Assembly: GCA_016801845.1 (NCBI GenBank)
Contig: CM028909.1
Location: forward strand, 1,848,652 to 1,912,651
Length of the DNA stretch: 64,000 nt
Direction of reading: 5' to 3'
Source: Polydactylus sextarius
Taxonomy: Eukaryota; Chordata; Actinopteri; Polynemidae
Notes under the pieces: generated by a model
Told to the model about the DNA's origin: nothing
Database searches by the model: none
The model's input: the letters and a program-made list of their open reading frames with translations, nothing else
Translations under genes and position numbers: made by a program
In this document: positions 18,551-29,745 of the stretch, piece by piece
Layout of the letters: every line of letters begins with the position of its first letter
Numbering within the stretch: position 1 is the first letter of the stretch

Positions 18551-19977
18551 GTGCTTGTTCAGGAACTGTATGTATGTTTGACAGTAACAGTGACTCTGTT
18601 GGCTCCTGTCAAGCATTAAACTATACACACTTCTGAGACAAGTTGTTTGACTTGGGTGTAGAAGACTGATAACATCTGACTTTGTATGAAACTATCAGGC
18701 AGAGAATTGCTCAGAATTGAGTGGGTGTTTGTTAATTGGGTGTTTCCTTACTTGAATTTTACCCACTGACCCTGCAAAGATTTATGGTTTGTGGGAAATG
18801 AAGGAGAACTGGTTCATGACAGGTGTAAATATTTTCTCAGACTCAAGACTCAAATTTCATGGTCTATATTTAGTCTACCATTTGGCAAACAGTCAAAACA
18901 GGCGCGCCTTAAATCAGTTAAGTTCCTCATTGTTCAACAGGATACTAATAGGGGCTGATACACCAGTTCAAATATGTGTGGTGAGACTGAAATAAATGAC
19001 CTAACTATGTACGTACATGTATGTTTGGCCTCTTGCATCACAGTTTAATAAAGCCCATCATCAACTGTCTGTTATACTTTGTACATTTGTACTTTGTCAT
19101 TTTTAGAATTTATTTACAGCTTTTCTCCATCAGTTGAGGAAATGTGGGCTCAGTCAGAAAGGCATGTATGTATGTTTGTATTTCTGTCGAGCTGTCAAAG
19201 AAAGCGTGCTCACCTTCTCTGTCCTGGCTTGGTTTGGTAACACCACCAGCTAAGAAAAACAACAGCTTGAGACAGTAGTGAACAGAGCCTCCAAAATCAT
19301 TGGCTGCAGTTTGCCTAACATAGCCTCACATTATGACACCAGAATCACCAGGGAGGCTAGAAACATCACACTTCACTCTTTTATCATCAGGTAAGAGGTA
19401 CAGAAGTATCACATGCAGAACATCAGAACACTTTATAAATGATACCCAACTCGCTACAGGTCCTTTAATACACGGCTTTAAGTTTCTAATGCGCTGCACT
19501 ACAGACTGTTATGGACTGTGTCCCATGCACCAGGCACTTTCCCTCACTTGCACTACTCTCTTAGAGATCTGTACCCTGGTAAATTGTGTATAATGTTTTT
19601 TGTTTGTTTGTTTGTTTGTTTTTGTTTGTTTGTTTTACTTGCACCTTCCTATTAACTGTTTAGTTGAAATGGCTATAATAAACTAGAACTTGAACTTCAA
19701 TCTCATCTTTCATTCAACATTCTGGAATTCTTTAGAATTTAGAAGAAGTTATAACAGGTGTAGATTTGTTTTTTAACATACAAATGAACACAAACGTAGT
19801 TTGCTTCTTTTATTTGAAAGCTGAATATTTCAGTTCAACTTGCACTCTTAAAATTTTGATGATGATGATTGAAATTGATTAAAAAGCTGAAAACTTTCTT
19901 GCATAAGGTCAGGAGAAGCAGTTGTCAGTAGAGCTCAGACCGTCGTCACTGAAGCCTGATACGACACAGGAACCGAT
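18551..19977. other. Intergenic between the two lectin genes, with LINE relic
   Basis: No gene is seen at 18551-19190. The remainder holds a LINE 3' end (listed separately) and the 3' untranslated region of the C-type lectin, including a minus-strand AATAAA near 19810. Confidence 0.5.
19200..19700 (+). pseudogene. LINE 3' end, broken reverse transcriptase tail
   Basis: The translation is broken by stops and frame changes but shows the closing part of a fish non-LTR element: a cysteine-free WLGLVTPPAKKNNSLRQ segment, then LHSFIIR and an RYR-rich patch as in LPSGRRYR. It ends in a TTTG repeat run (about 19596-19634) and ATAATAAACTAGAACTTGAA, typical of the 3' end of such elements. Confidence 0.6.
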
Positions 19978-22566
19978 TCACAAGGGTTTAGCACATAGGA
20001 AAGGAAACTGATAGCGGCAAGATACATCGTTCCAGTGACGACCTGTGAGGAGAAAGAAATATAGAGAGAAACTATTAACCATAACAAAGTTTTATGTAAC
20101 ACAACAATCAGTACTACTCTAGTGAAGCATGAAGCTATTTCTATACACTATTTCTAATCATTGTAAAGTCCCAAGGTTCTGGATCCTGTTGGTCATAATG
20201 CCACAGAGAGAACTGACAGTACTGACAGGCCCAGTTACAGTCGTCCTCTAAGGGTGTTTTCACACTTGGTCCACTTCAGCCTTTAAAGTGAACTCAGATC
20301 GATAACTGAGCACTTTTGGCTCATATGTGAACACTCTGAGTGCACTCAGACCCCTTTAAAGCAAACGGTTCACTAAAAAGTCTGCGGGTTGGTTCACCTA
20401 AACAGCACAGTGTGTACACAAAGTGCTCTGGGTCCACTTGAAAGATAAGACAGCCTTAGCTCCAGGAGTGTTTTAGGAATAAAGAACATTTTTCATAATA
20501 GTAGTTGGAACAACAACATCTAGGCCTATTGTTTATTTTGACTTGCTACCAGAATGCTACCCACAATGCCAAGCAGTGAAGGTCTGAGAGCTTTAGAGAA
20601 GCTAGTGTGAACAGAAAGACCAGAAAGAGAACCCAGTCCTCTTTCACAATGTGAACACAAACAGAACTGAGTTTGTTTTCTATTGGTCCACTTTTTGGGG
20701 ACTGAGTTTGGTTCGTTTAAAGAGAACCATATGTGAAAACACCCTACAGCACACCTCTGATCTACATCTCTGAGGTTAAATCGAAACACTTTTGCAAGAC
20801 TTGCAGTGGTACAGGTGCTACACACAGCTGTTCGCTGGCTATGTTGTGTTGTGCAAAAACTTGCATATTGCCACTGTTACATTATCATTCCCACAAGTAG
20901 AAATCACCATTAGAAGATGAAAAATGCACATGTGTACCTCCCCAGTTCATCTCTACACAGTTTTCTGGTCCACCAGCGTTGTTAGGTTCATGTTGGCCCC
21001 AGCTGGCGTAGTCAAACCTCGAGCCATCAGTCCACAACCATGTTCCATCCTGGAAAAGAAAACTAAGTTTTGTAGACTTAACAAGCACCAGGGTATAGCT
21101 GCATCAAATTACTTGTAAATATCTTACCCCTATAGCATCGTACAGTCCAATCCAGGTCGCTCTGTATGAGCGATTAGACTTGTGAATCAGTTTGCTAACG
21201 AACAAATTTTCTTTACTGCTGTGGACTGAGGCCAGATTCCCACCGAGACTGATGCAGATGCCCTGATGAGGACAATGTAGTGAGAGTCCAACATCACAGC
21301 ATGAGAAGGAAGCGGTGACCACATGTGAACTGAGGCTAAAGGACTAAAGACTTTTTAGACTAAAGAGTCTGAAAAGTTGAGTTGGCAAATCTGTCTGTAA
21401 ACAACCTGGAGATGAAATGGAAACTGTCAGCTCTGGTTTATTTTGAAAGAGATAAGTCCATCACTCTGACCTGAGGTGTTTCACCAGTAGACCTTTGACT
21501 GATTCAGTGAACATGAAGTTTTTGAACCACTTGAGAAACAGTGAAATATTGTTGCAGTACCTCTGCAGTAGCCATGTCCACATGTCTGTTTTGGGGGAGG
21601 AAACAGCGAGAGCCCAACTGAGTCCAACCAGGAGGACAGCCAATAACTGATAGAAAACAAAACATTAAACACAATCACAGTCTGAACTTTATCAGACAGA
21701 AGGCGTCTTTTTCCAGACGGGCTGTTTCAGGCTCTTATCTGGTGTTGGGTCATGACAGCAGCAGGTCAAACAGATAAAACTTAGTATGACCATCTTCCAA
21801 CAGATTTTAAAGTGACAGAGTCTATTTCACCATGAATACGAGTCAAACTCTCCATCAAGAGATATGTTACGTTGGTTGAAGTAATATCGAGTTTGATCAT
21901 CTTTTGTTTTCACAACCAAATAGTTAACAATGAAAGTAAATGGGGCAGTCAGCCAAACGTACCTAAACTGTCATGTTTTAACCACTAAGTTAATTGGTTA
22001 AGTTAAGCTCAAGAAAACAAACAACTGAAAACACAATTATGATTATTATATTCCATATTTGTCAATACACCCAACTAAATTCCATACACCATTAACACAA
22101 CCTTTAATTGTAAATATCACAACCCAAGAAGTCTCAGTTACCAACCTGGTGCATTGTTTGACTGTGACCACTGAGGACAGAAAAAGCACAAGATTCAAAT
22201 CATCAGTGGACTTTAAATATTTACTTCACACTGATTTTTCTACATATAAAACACATTAAATAGCACAGTAATAATGATGACAATATTGAAACTGACTTTA
22301 AATTCAAAACTCTTTCACTCATTTCAGTTAATAATAAATAATAGATAATAATTTTAAAAAAAAAAAAAAGAAAATCAAAACCTACTGTTCAATGCATGTC
22401 AAGAATAAGTGATACAGAGATCAAATTATTTAAAACAAATCAGGGATTTCTTCAATGATAAATAGACAACAGATTGGTTTAATATAGAAATACTAGAGAT
22501 AGTTTTACTTACTGTTCCTTTAATCAAGACTCCACTGACCAAACAAAGCAAGAAAACCGATGACAT
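19978..22566 (-). CDS. Secreted C-type lectin with EPN and WND sugar-binding motifs (158 aa)
   Basis: Single-domain secreted C-type lectin of the small fish type (ladderlectin / type II antifreeze-like fold). Exons from the ATG: 22513-22566 (signal peptide), 22146-22170 (25-nt microexon, tentative), 21561-21646, 21128-21262, 20938-21049, 19978-20042; total 477 nt. The domain opens with CPPGWTQLGSRCF, then GGNLASVHS, WIGL, WLWTDGS, EPN (121-123) and WND (141-143), and ends FLCAKPL. EPN with WND predicts calcium-dependent mannose-type binding. The ATG lies directly after a splice acceptor, so a non-coding first exon is likely upstream (possibly ending near 22722). The weak point is the microexon: without it the signal exon and the CPPGW exon are out of phase. 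Its acceptor is pyrimidine-rich and its donor is CAG/GTTGGT. Confidence 0.88.
20251..20745. mobile_element. MITE-like DNA transposon with 14-base terminal inverted repeats
   Basis: The element starts AGGGTGTTTTCACA and ends with its exact reverse complement. It is 495 bases long, lies in the last intron of the C-type lectin gene and has no coding capacity. Subterminal TTTAAAG patches occur near both ends. A clear target duplication was not seen (possibly TA). Confidence 0.7.
21809..21992. repeat. Interspersed repeat, copy 1 (see 45630-45800)
   Basis: This block shares long identical stretches with 45630-45800, for example TTCACAACCAAATAGTTAAC and AAAGTAAATGGGGCAGTCAG. It lies in the C-type lectin intron, in the same orientation as the other copy. 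Confidence 0.75.
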
Positions 22567-24368
22567 CTGTAGAAAGACACAAAAAACAAACTCCTGTGCA
22601 GCTGTTTTTAATCTGTGAGCATAAATATATCTAGACACTAGACAAGAACAGTGGATGTGCCATATATAGTAAAACACTTTATGGTGATAAATTCATCGGA
22701 AATGTAGATAGAAATGTTACCATAGTTATAGCAGTGGTGTCTGACCCAGAAGATGAACAAACCCAACAAACAGTTGGTCAGGAGTTAAAGTACCAGTCCA
22801 ATCAGGTTTCCTTGATTCTGGAATGAGAAACACAATCTGATACAGGTTTTATTTTCTCCCATGACAAGGAAACAAATGCAAGATATTTTGAAAATATTGA
22901 TCATGGATCATTTGTAACGTTATGACCTCAGGAGATAAAGGAAGCCTGATCAGATGAATGAAGACTTTCATTTCTTCTTTGTTTGTTTGTGTGGTTTTCT
23001 CTCTACCCAGAGATTTGTGGTGAGCACAAGAATAACGAGGTGTCAAAATTAAAAAAATACATTTTTTAGTATGAATAAGCACCACTGTGTATCAAATGTT
23101 TTGATGGAGGCAGCAGCTGTTTTACCATCAGCTGTTTCCTTCTTCCTCCTTCTGTTATTGTAAAGGAACAAACAAAATAGAACAGAACAGTGTTTGTAGA
23201 AAAGCTCTTGGCCAATAAATTACTGCTTCTTCAGCTGCTCTGCTGGTGCAAACAATCTCTATAACGTCACTGTGGACGTGTTCAGTCACCACACTTCAGA
23301 CTCTGTTGGCAGCCATCTTTATTAACAGCTATTAGTCCCGCTGGAGTAGAAGTACAGACACTACGGTATACTGTAGTGTCTGTACTTCTACTCTAGTGTC
23401 TGTACTTCTATAGAAGTACAGACACTCGACCAAAAACTGACTTTAGTTCAAGTCGTCACTAGAATGATTCTCCAGTAAAAGTCTTAAAGTATCTGGTATT
23501 TACTGTACTTAAATAATGAAAGTAAAAGTACAAGTACGTTAATAAAAAAAGTGTTTAAAAAGTTAAAATTTGTCGGCCTGGCAGGATGTGACATTGCTAA
23601 AATATCAAAACACTTTTTATTTTAATGTTACAAGATTGAAAAATATGAATGTTAAGATATTTAATTGACAAACACATAGTAAATCAGCGGTTAATCAATA
23701 ATTTGAAACAAACAAAAAAGAAAGAAAAGAAAAAAGGACGAGATGAAACGTTTCTGACGGATGGTTCATGTTTTATTTGTGGTCACAGCAGCATCACAAC
23801 ACACGACCAGTCAGGACCTTTTACATCATCGATATCACTACAAATCATCCAAACAAAAATAAATTAATAGAACAGGAACAATTCTGCATTAAACATATTT
23901 CAGTGCACGTCAGAGAAACGAATCGTTCATGTCAGTTATGACAGAAATAAAAACGACCATGAGGAACCGACATCAACTTCCCTTTGACCTGAACTGTGAT
24001 GATCTGTCGTCAGACTAAACGTTTCCCTTCATTCAAACAGCTACACCTCACGTCTACTTCACTGACACAATTTGTAAACACAAACACAAACGACATGTCG
24101 TCATTCACCAATAAATATTCATCTCATAATTCATAATTCTTTATAAGTTGAAGTTATTTTTGTCCCCTTATGTACAGTTGTGTCCCTTTTCATTTGGGAT
24201 GATTTGATCCGCGGCAACTTGGAAAAACTTGTGCCTAATTTATGTTACATGAATGATAAACTCAGTGTTTATTATACTGTATGATTCAAAACTACATGAA
24301 GGAATGTGTGGAGGAGTGTAGAGGGACAGACAGGAGGAGGAGGGACAGATGGACATTTGACCGCTGTG
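22567..24368. other. Intergenic: lectin 5' flank, repeats, atp6ap1 3' untranslated region
   Basis: Bases 22567-23330 hold the upstream region of the C-type lectin with no recognised exon beyond a possible leader exon near 22722-22770. Bases 23335-23545 are a hairpin-rich repeat. From about 23750 to 24368 the DNA is the likely 3' untranslated region of atp6ap1, with a minus-strand AATAAA near 24265-24270. Confidence 0.5.
23346..23545. repeat. Hairpin-rich interspersed repeat, inverted copy
   Basis: The first part is two perfect hairpins: 19-base arms at 23346-23364 and 23373-23391, and 16-base arms meeting head to head at 23395-23410 and 23411-23426. The rest (about 23430-23540) is the reverse complement of sequence also present at about 27020-27130 and 38120-38262. 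Confidence 0.8.
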
Positions 24369-25207
24369 TTACTCGGTCTGGGGTACAGAGATGGCCGGGC
24401 CCTTGGGGTCGTCGAAGCGGTCCATAGTGCGGAGCTGCATGATCATGTGCAGACCGTAGGTGAGCACCAGCACCATGAGGAGACTGGTCATCAGACCCAT
24501 CCAGATCCCAGGAGAGAAGAAACCTGCACAGTCGCTGGCGTAGGAGAATTCACTACCGCTCACGTTAAAACCCTGGATCTGTGGAGGGAAATGACATCAT
24601 CAATGACAACATCACTGTTGATAAACAGAGTCGTCAATCGTTTGTCTTTACAAGATAAAACGTGTTTCTGTATTGAATCAAGTTTTGTTCTGTTTGAAAT
24701 GAAGTTTACAAAGGGAAGAAAATCACCAGATTATTTGTATTAAAAATGTTTGTGTTCCTGAAAAATGTGTTTTTATTCTTGTTCTTGAAATGCAGTTAAA
24801 GTCAAAGTAGCTTCAGTGTGATGTCAGTGTAACAGTGAAATGCTCTGTTCCTCATGTTTATTTATCAAGACGTTGGCAGCTCTAGCGGAGGATTGTTACT
24901 AAAACCAACTGGAAAAAGAACAATACACACAGAGAAGAGAGATAACGAAAATAAAAACCACTACGGTACCTGGAAGTCTTCAAAAGAGACTCTCCACTGA
25001 TTGGATGGATCTTTAGAGGAGCGCGGGACGAGCAGCGGCCAACGGAAGCTGGTGACCGACTCACAGCGGTACGAGTACTCGGCCGGAGCGTAGATGTTCC
25101 TGCTGCCGTTGAACGTAGCTTTGGTCCCGTCGTACTCCAACTCCACGGCGTCGAGTGTGAACCAGCGGCGAGCTGACACCTTGTAGTGACGCTGGCTCAT
25201 AGCGAAG

Positions 25208-25242
<35 letters not shown>

Positions 25243-27611
25243 GTTGAGGATAATATGGGCGTTTGTGGCGTTGTCTTTATTTCTTAGCGGAACCAGAACA
25301 GACGATGCAGGTTGATACGTGGACTTACATCAGTTTGAAGCTGCGGTGGTTGAGGACGTTCTCGTAATTAAAAACCAACCTGCAAAAAAAAAAAAAAAAC
25401 ACACATTAGAGAACAACTAAATCTAAACATTATTATATATTTATACTTTAAGAGTCTCCCCCACTCACTCACTGAACCATTGAAGCGAAACAACTGATGA
25501 AGTCATTAATATGAAAAACAACCTCTGATTCCAAATATTCACATCGACAGAAAACAAGACGAAGATATGAAAATAATCATTTGCAGCAGGTTTTTTAAAG
25601 CCACCATCTTTACTTTGCTTTGGTTTTGTCACAGCTCGAGCCGTGAAGTTTGGGGTTCACACCCTCCCCGAAGGTGGAGGGCGTCAGGTCGTGGTCCTCC
25701 CAGCGACCGCTGCGAAGGATCCCCACCGACAGACGCTTCGCCCACAGGAGGATACAGGTGGACTCGCCTTCCTACAGGAAGAGACAACACAGAGAGCGGA
25801 GGTGACAGGAGGAAGATGCTTCCTGACTTGGGCCAGTGAGGAAACCAGCAGCTGATTAATTCAAGTTTCTGGTTCTAGTCTGAAAACATGTGGTTCCACC
25901 TTAAACTCGACTGGAGCGTAGACCCCGGCCTTCTCTTTAATCCTGCGCTGCCTTTCTCTCTCTCTGTATCCACCTCTGTCCTGCAGCAGAGAGCGTCCTC
26001 CGCCCAGGCCGGCCTCCACCGACAGAGACGCTGCCTCCTGTGTAGAGACACGTGAAAACGTCAGTTACTACACAAAGGTTTGATCTTTTATCAGTAAACG
26101 CTGAGTAACAGGTGGAGCAGACACTGGACTCACCCTGGACGGACGCAGGGCGGTGTAGATGGCCGTGTACGGGACAGACTGAGTCTTCATGATGCTCAGC
26201 ACCTGACCGATCACCTCGTCTGAAAGACAACACGTTCATTGTTGGATCACAGTCACTGAGTGAAACAGCTGCCACGTGTTTGAAATGTAAATAAACATGT
26301 TTATAAACTTGAAATATACGACTGACGCGTTAACTTTCAACAGAGGACGTCTCCTCTAAAGTGGCAGATAAACAGTAGGTTAACAGATTCACAGAACGGA
26401 CACATGAAACCTACATATAAAACCTGTAATGAGACACTTTGTTGAGTCTTTCTTTCATTTAAGACACATATTTAATATTTAAAACAAACACGTGTCCTGA
26501 GACACGACTGATCGACAGGTTACGTGTCAGACTCACCATTTCCACTGAGTATTTCTTTAGCTGACATCAGATCAGCTCTTCAGGACAATCAGACGAGACA
26601 AGAGAGAGAAAGCAGCTGTGAAAGTTGTTGTTCCTGAACAAAGTCACTATCAAAGCATCTGAAATGAGCAGTGTTTTAAAACTTCACCACTGTACTTCAG
26701 TATGATTTGGGAGTATCTCTACTTTTTTTTTTTTTCTTTTACTCTGACACATTTTCAATGTTGAGCGACTCAGTAAATGTGGTGTTTTCACTCTAAGTCG
26801 ACCTGTGACTGTTTAGACCATCAACACCATGTTTGAGGGTTGATGGAGGCTCCATCTTAAAGGTGGATGATGGAGAAACTTCAACAAAATATCAATATCA
26901 AAGAGAAATTTAGTGAAAAAACAACAAGTTTAGACTCAAGACATTGTCTATGAAGATTGTTGTAGCTCCATGTTTTAAAGTGCTGGATAAACTTCATAAT
27001 ATTCTTCTGTTTTATTAACATGTACTTGTACTTTTACTTTCATTACTTCAGTACATTTAATTATAGATTACTGTCATACTGAAGTACAGTAAATACTAGA
27101 TACTTTAAGACTTTTACTTAAGGACCATTCTAGTCCATCTAGTTTGTTTCTCAGTGATAATGTGTGTTTTCTGTGACTGCTGGTACCCGATGCCATACGG
27201 CAGCCTGAAGACCAACAGAGCAGGCGATGATGCGTTGAGTCTCAGCTGACTCAGCGTCTCCGGGTCCATGTACAGAGGGGAGGTTTCTAATTGATCCTGC
27301 AGCTGACCAATCACTGCGTTGGAGGCGGGCCAGGACACGGCAGGTAACACCAGAGGAGAGGAGGAGGACGTGAGCGCCCCCTGGTGACGGTGGAGAGACA
27401 CAACATAACAGTGATAATGCTTAATAATAAACCAGCAACAGGAATGTAGTTAAGACTGATCTGCGGTCAGTTATCGTCTCACCTCGAGGTTTGGAAACAC
27501 ACTGTCCTGCTTGTTACCAAAAGCTCCTCCGTACATGGTGAAGTCCTCGATGCTCATCTGGAGACGAGAAACAACATCAGACAAGACAACGCTGACTGTT
27601 TGTAAGCTCCG

Positions 27612-27664
<53 letters not shown>

Positions 27665-29300
27665 ACACCTTGTCCTGAAGGAACAGTACTACATTTCTGG
27701 GGCCGACACTCAGAGCTGTCTCCAGATAGGAGGCCAGCTGCTGCTGCCCGACGATGTGTCCGGCGGTGGGAGGAGACTGAGTCGGAGCAGAGATCCTGTT
27801 GGATTCAAAACAAAGTATTCAATCATTTAGTGAAGTACAAGTACACATAGTACACATAGTACACATAGTACACATAGTACACATAGTACACATAGTACAG
27901 TAAATATAATATATTACATGTGGAGGATAACATGGTCATTTATTGGTTGTTTTGCTTCTTTGCATCTCTGTGGTTGTTTAGTTGCTACTAAGGCTAATTT
28001 ATCACTCACTTTAATTTTTTTGAAATATATTTTTGTGTCTTTATTAGCCCAGAAACATCTGTTTGCCTTAGAGACACTGTGTGGTTCATTTGACAGCTGT
28101 AATATGGTCATTTACTATGAGTTTGCATCTGTTTTTGGTCATTTAGTGTCTTTATTGTGTGATTTTGTGCATCTATTTTAGTGGTTTTGTGTCTATTTTT
28201 AGTCACATTGCTTTTTTTTTACTCAATTTTATTTCTAACATAGTTTAGTGTGTATTTTTACTCGTTAAGTGTCTGTTATGAGACAAAAAAACAGCTTTGT
28301 TGGGGTTTTTTTTTTTTTTTTTTGGTTGTTTTGCATCTTTGCCTCTTTGTAGTTGTTTGGCTGCACCTGTGGCTCATTTACAACTCATTTTAATTATTTT
28401 ATGTTTATTTTTTTGGTAATTTTTCATCTATTTTTACTCATTTTGTATCTTTTATTAGCCCAGAAACATCTCTTTGCCCTGGAGACACTATGGATCAAAT
28501 GACAGCTGTTATATGATCATTTATTACACATTTGAGTCTGTTTTTGGTCATTTAGTGTCTTTATAGCTTCATATTTTAATAGTTTTGTATCTATTTTACT
28601 CATTTTATTTGTAACGTAGTAGTTCAGTGTGTATTTTACTCATTATTTGTCTTTATTGTCATTTTTTCTCAGGTTTCGCTGCTACTTTGGCTCATTTTAA
28701 TTATTTTATATCTATTTTTGGTCATGTTACATTCATTTATAGTCTTTTTATTCTCACCGTGGTTCGGTACTATCTCCTGAATGAGTCTGACACCAGAGAC
28801 ACAGATATAAATGGATATAATCGTAATTAATCATAATAAAAGGTGAATAAAGTCTCTGTGTCAGATGCTAACATCAGATGACAGGTGTCCGCTAACGGTC
28901 ATTATGACGACAGGTGAATTCTCGCGTTACCTCCGTTTGATGATACATTATATTATTAAACATATATTATACATACATGTTTTATATTAAACGCTTTTCG
29001 TGTGTTATTAATGAATTAACAGAGAACCGCTGAGGTCGGTTTACATCTTAATAACGTCCGAGCACCGTTAGCCGTTAGCTAACCGTTAGCTACATGACAG
29101 CGGAGCGTCCCAGACCCGTTACCCGGAGACAGCGGAGAGGAGGAGGAGAAGCTCAGTGACATTATCGTCGCTCACCCTTCGCTCGTCCACAGGAGAAGAG
29201 GCACCTGCTCGTCGCATCGTCCCGGGTTGAACGCGACGAACAGACCGACAAACACGGCCCAAGCTGCGGGGATGCGGCGGAGCTGCTGCTGCATCGCCAT
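24369..29300 (-). CDS. atp6ap1: V-type proton ATPase subunit S1 / accessory protein Ac45 (480 aa)
   Basis: Type I membrane accessory subunit that guides assembly and sorting of the vacuolar proton pump in the secretory pathway, endosomes and lysosomes. Exons from the ATG: 29176-29300, 27669-27795, 27483-27557, 27187-27380, 26537-26577, 26134-26219, 25900-26037, 25614-25771, 25329-25379, 24970-25207, 24369-24578; total 1443 nt. Residues 1-29 are a signal peptide. The luminal part has VPLLLWTSE, the VVLFLQDK strand and a basic stretch (RERERQRR, about 240-247) where proprotein cleavage could occur. The C-terminal exon holds FSYASDC, FFSPGIWMGL, one membrane helix (about 436-458) and the tail TMDRFDDPKGP, nearly identical to mammals. 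Human ATP6AP1 is 470 aa. The 41-nt exon 5 uses a weak AAG acceptor; the stronger CAG 22 bases downstream would create a stop. The a/b duplicate status is not decided. Confidence 0.96.
26685..27132. repeat. Interspersed repeat in atp6ap1 intron 4 (same family as 37866-38335)
   Basis: Long stretches match 37866-38262 in the same orientation, including CATCAACACCATGTTTGAGG and ATGGAGGCTCCATCTTAAAG and the phrase ACTTTAAGACTTTTACT. This copy has an extra insert of about 90 bases (about 26885-26990). It ends about 55 bases from exon 4. Confidence 0.85.
27617..27666. repeat. (GT)n microsatellite at atp6ap1 exon 2 donor
   Basis: The GT run on the plus strand reaches to within a few bases of the exon 2 splice donor. 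On the transcript strand the donor GTGTGT is followed by a CA tract. Confidence 0.9.
27838..27899. repeat. Nine-base tandem repeat, (TACACATAG)n
   Basis: Six full copies of TACACATAG in a row in atp6ap1 intron 1. Confidence 0.9.
27943..28730. repeat. Degenerate tandem duplication in atp6ap1 intron 1, period about 379
   Basis: The unit beginning at 27943 (GGTTGTTTTGCTTCTTTGC) recurs from about 28322, and a shorter third start is near 28673. Shared phrases include TATTAGCCCAGAAACATCT and TTTTTGGTCATTTAGTGTCT. No coding signal is seen. Confidence 0.75.
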
Positions 29301-29342
29301 CTTTCACGGTCTCCTCTCGACGAGACGAGCGGCAGGTTTATG

Positions 29343-29369
29343 TGACGTCATCCGCTGACGTCACGTGAC
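29343..29369. promoter_or_regulatory. atp6ap1 proximal promoter: two CRE sites and a perfect CLEAR box
   Basis: TGACGTCA occurs at 29343-29350 and 29356-29363, and GTCACGTGAC at 29360-29369 overlaps the second. All lie 43-69 bases upstream of the start codon. GTCACGTGAC is the consensus bound by TFEB/TFE3 at lysosomal genes, and V-ATPase genes are known members of that network. TGACGTCA is the CREB/ATF site. Confidence 0.75.
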
Positions 29370-29394
29370 GGAGGATGCGCTGCGTCCGATTATA

Positions 29395-29609
29395 AACATT
29401 ATCAATAGTAATAATAATCAATATTAATATTATCAAGTATTGATAATAATATTTATTGTTGTTATATAAATATAACTATATTCGTATAATTGAATAATTA
29501 TATATAGTTATATAATAATTATTATTGTATAGAATTGTATACATATAATTATGTAATAACAACAATTATTATTATTATTATTATTATAAATAATAATAAT
29601 TAGTATAGT

Positions 29610-29686
<77 letters not shown>

Positions 29687-29745
29687 GTAATAATAATAAT
29701 TTATTATTATTATTATAAATAATAATTAGGTATTTTGTAAATATG
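29395..29745. repeat. AT-rich low-complexity block with (AT)n
   Basis: ATT and TAA runs surround an AT dinucleotide array at about 29612-29680, in the interval upstream of atp6ap1. It has no coding content. Confidence 0.9.

Noticed and set aside
21461..21678. Hydrophobic frame LLAVLLVGLSWALAV as a second signal peptide
   Set aside because: The same bases in another frame give the canonical CPPGWTQLGSRCF start of a C-type lectin domain, so the hydrophobic frame is a shadow.
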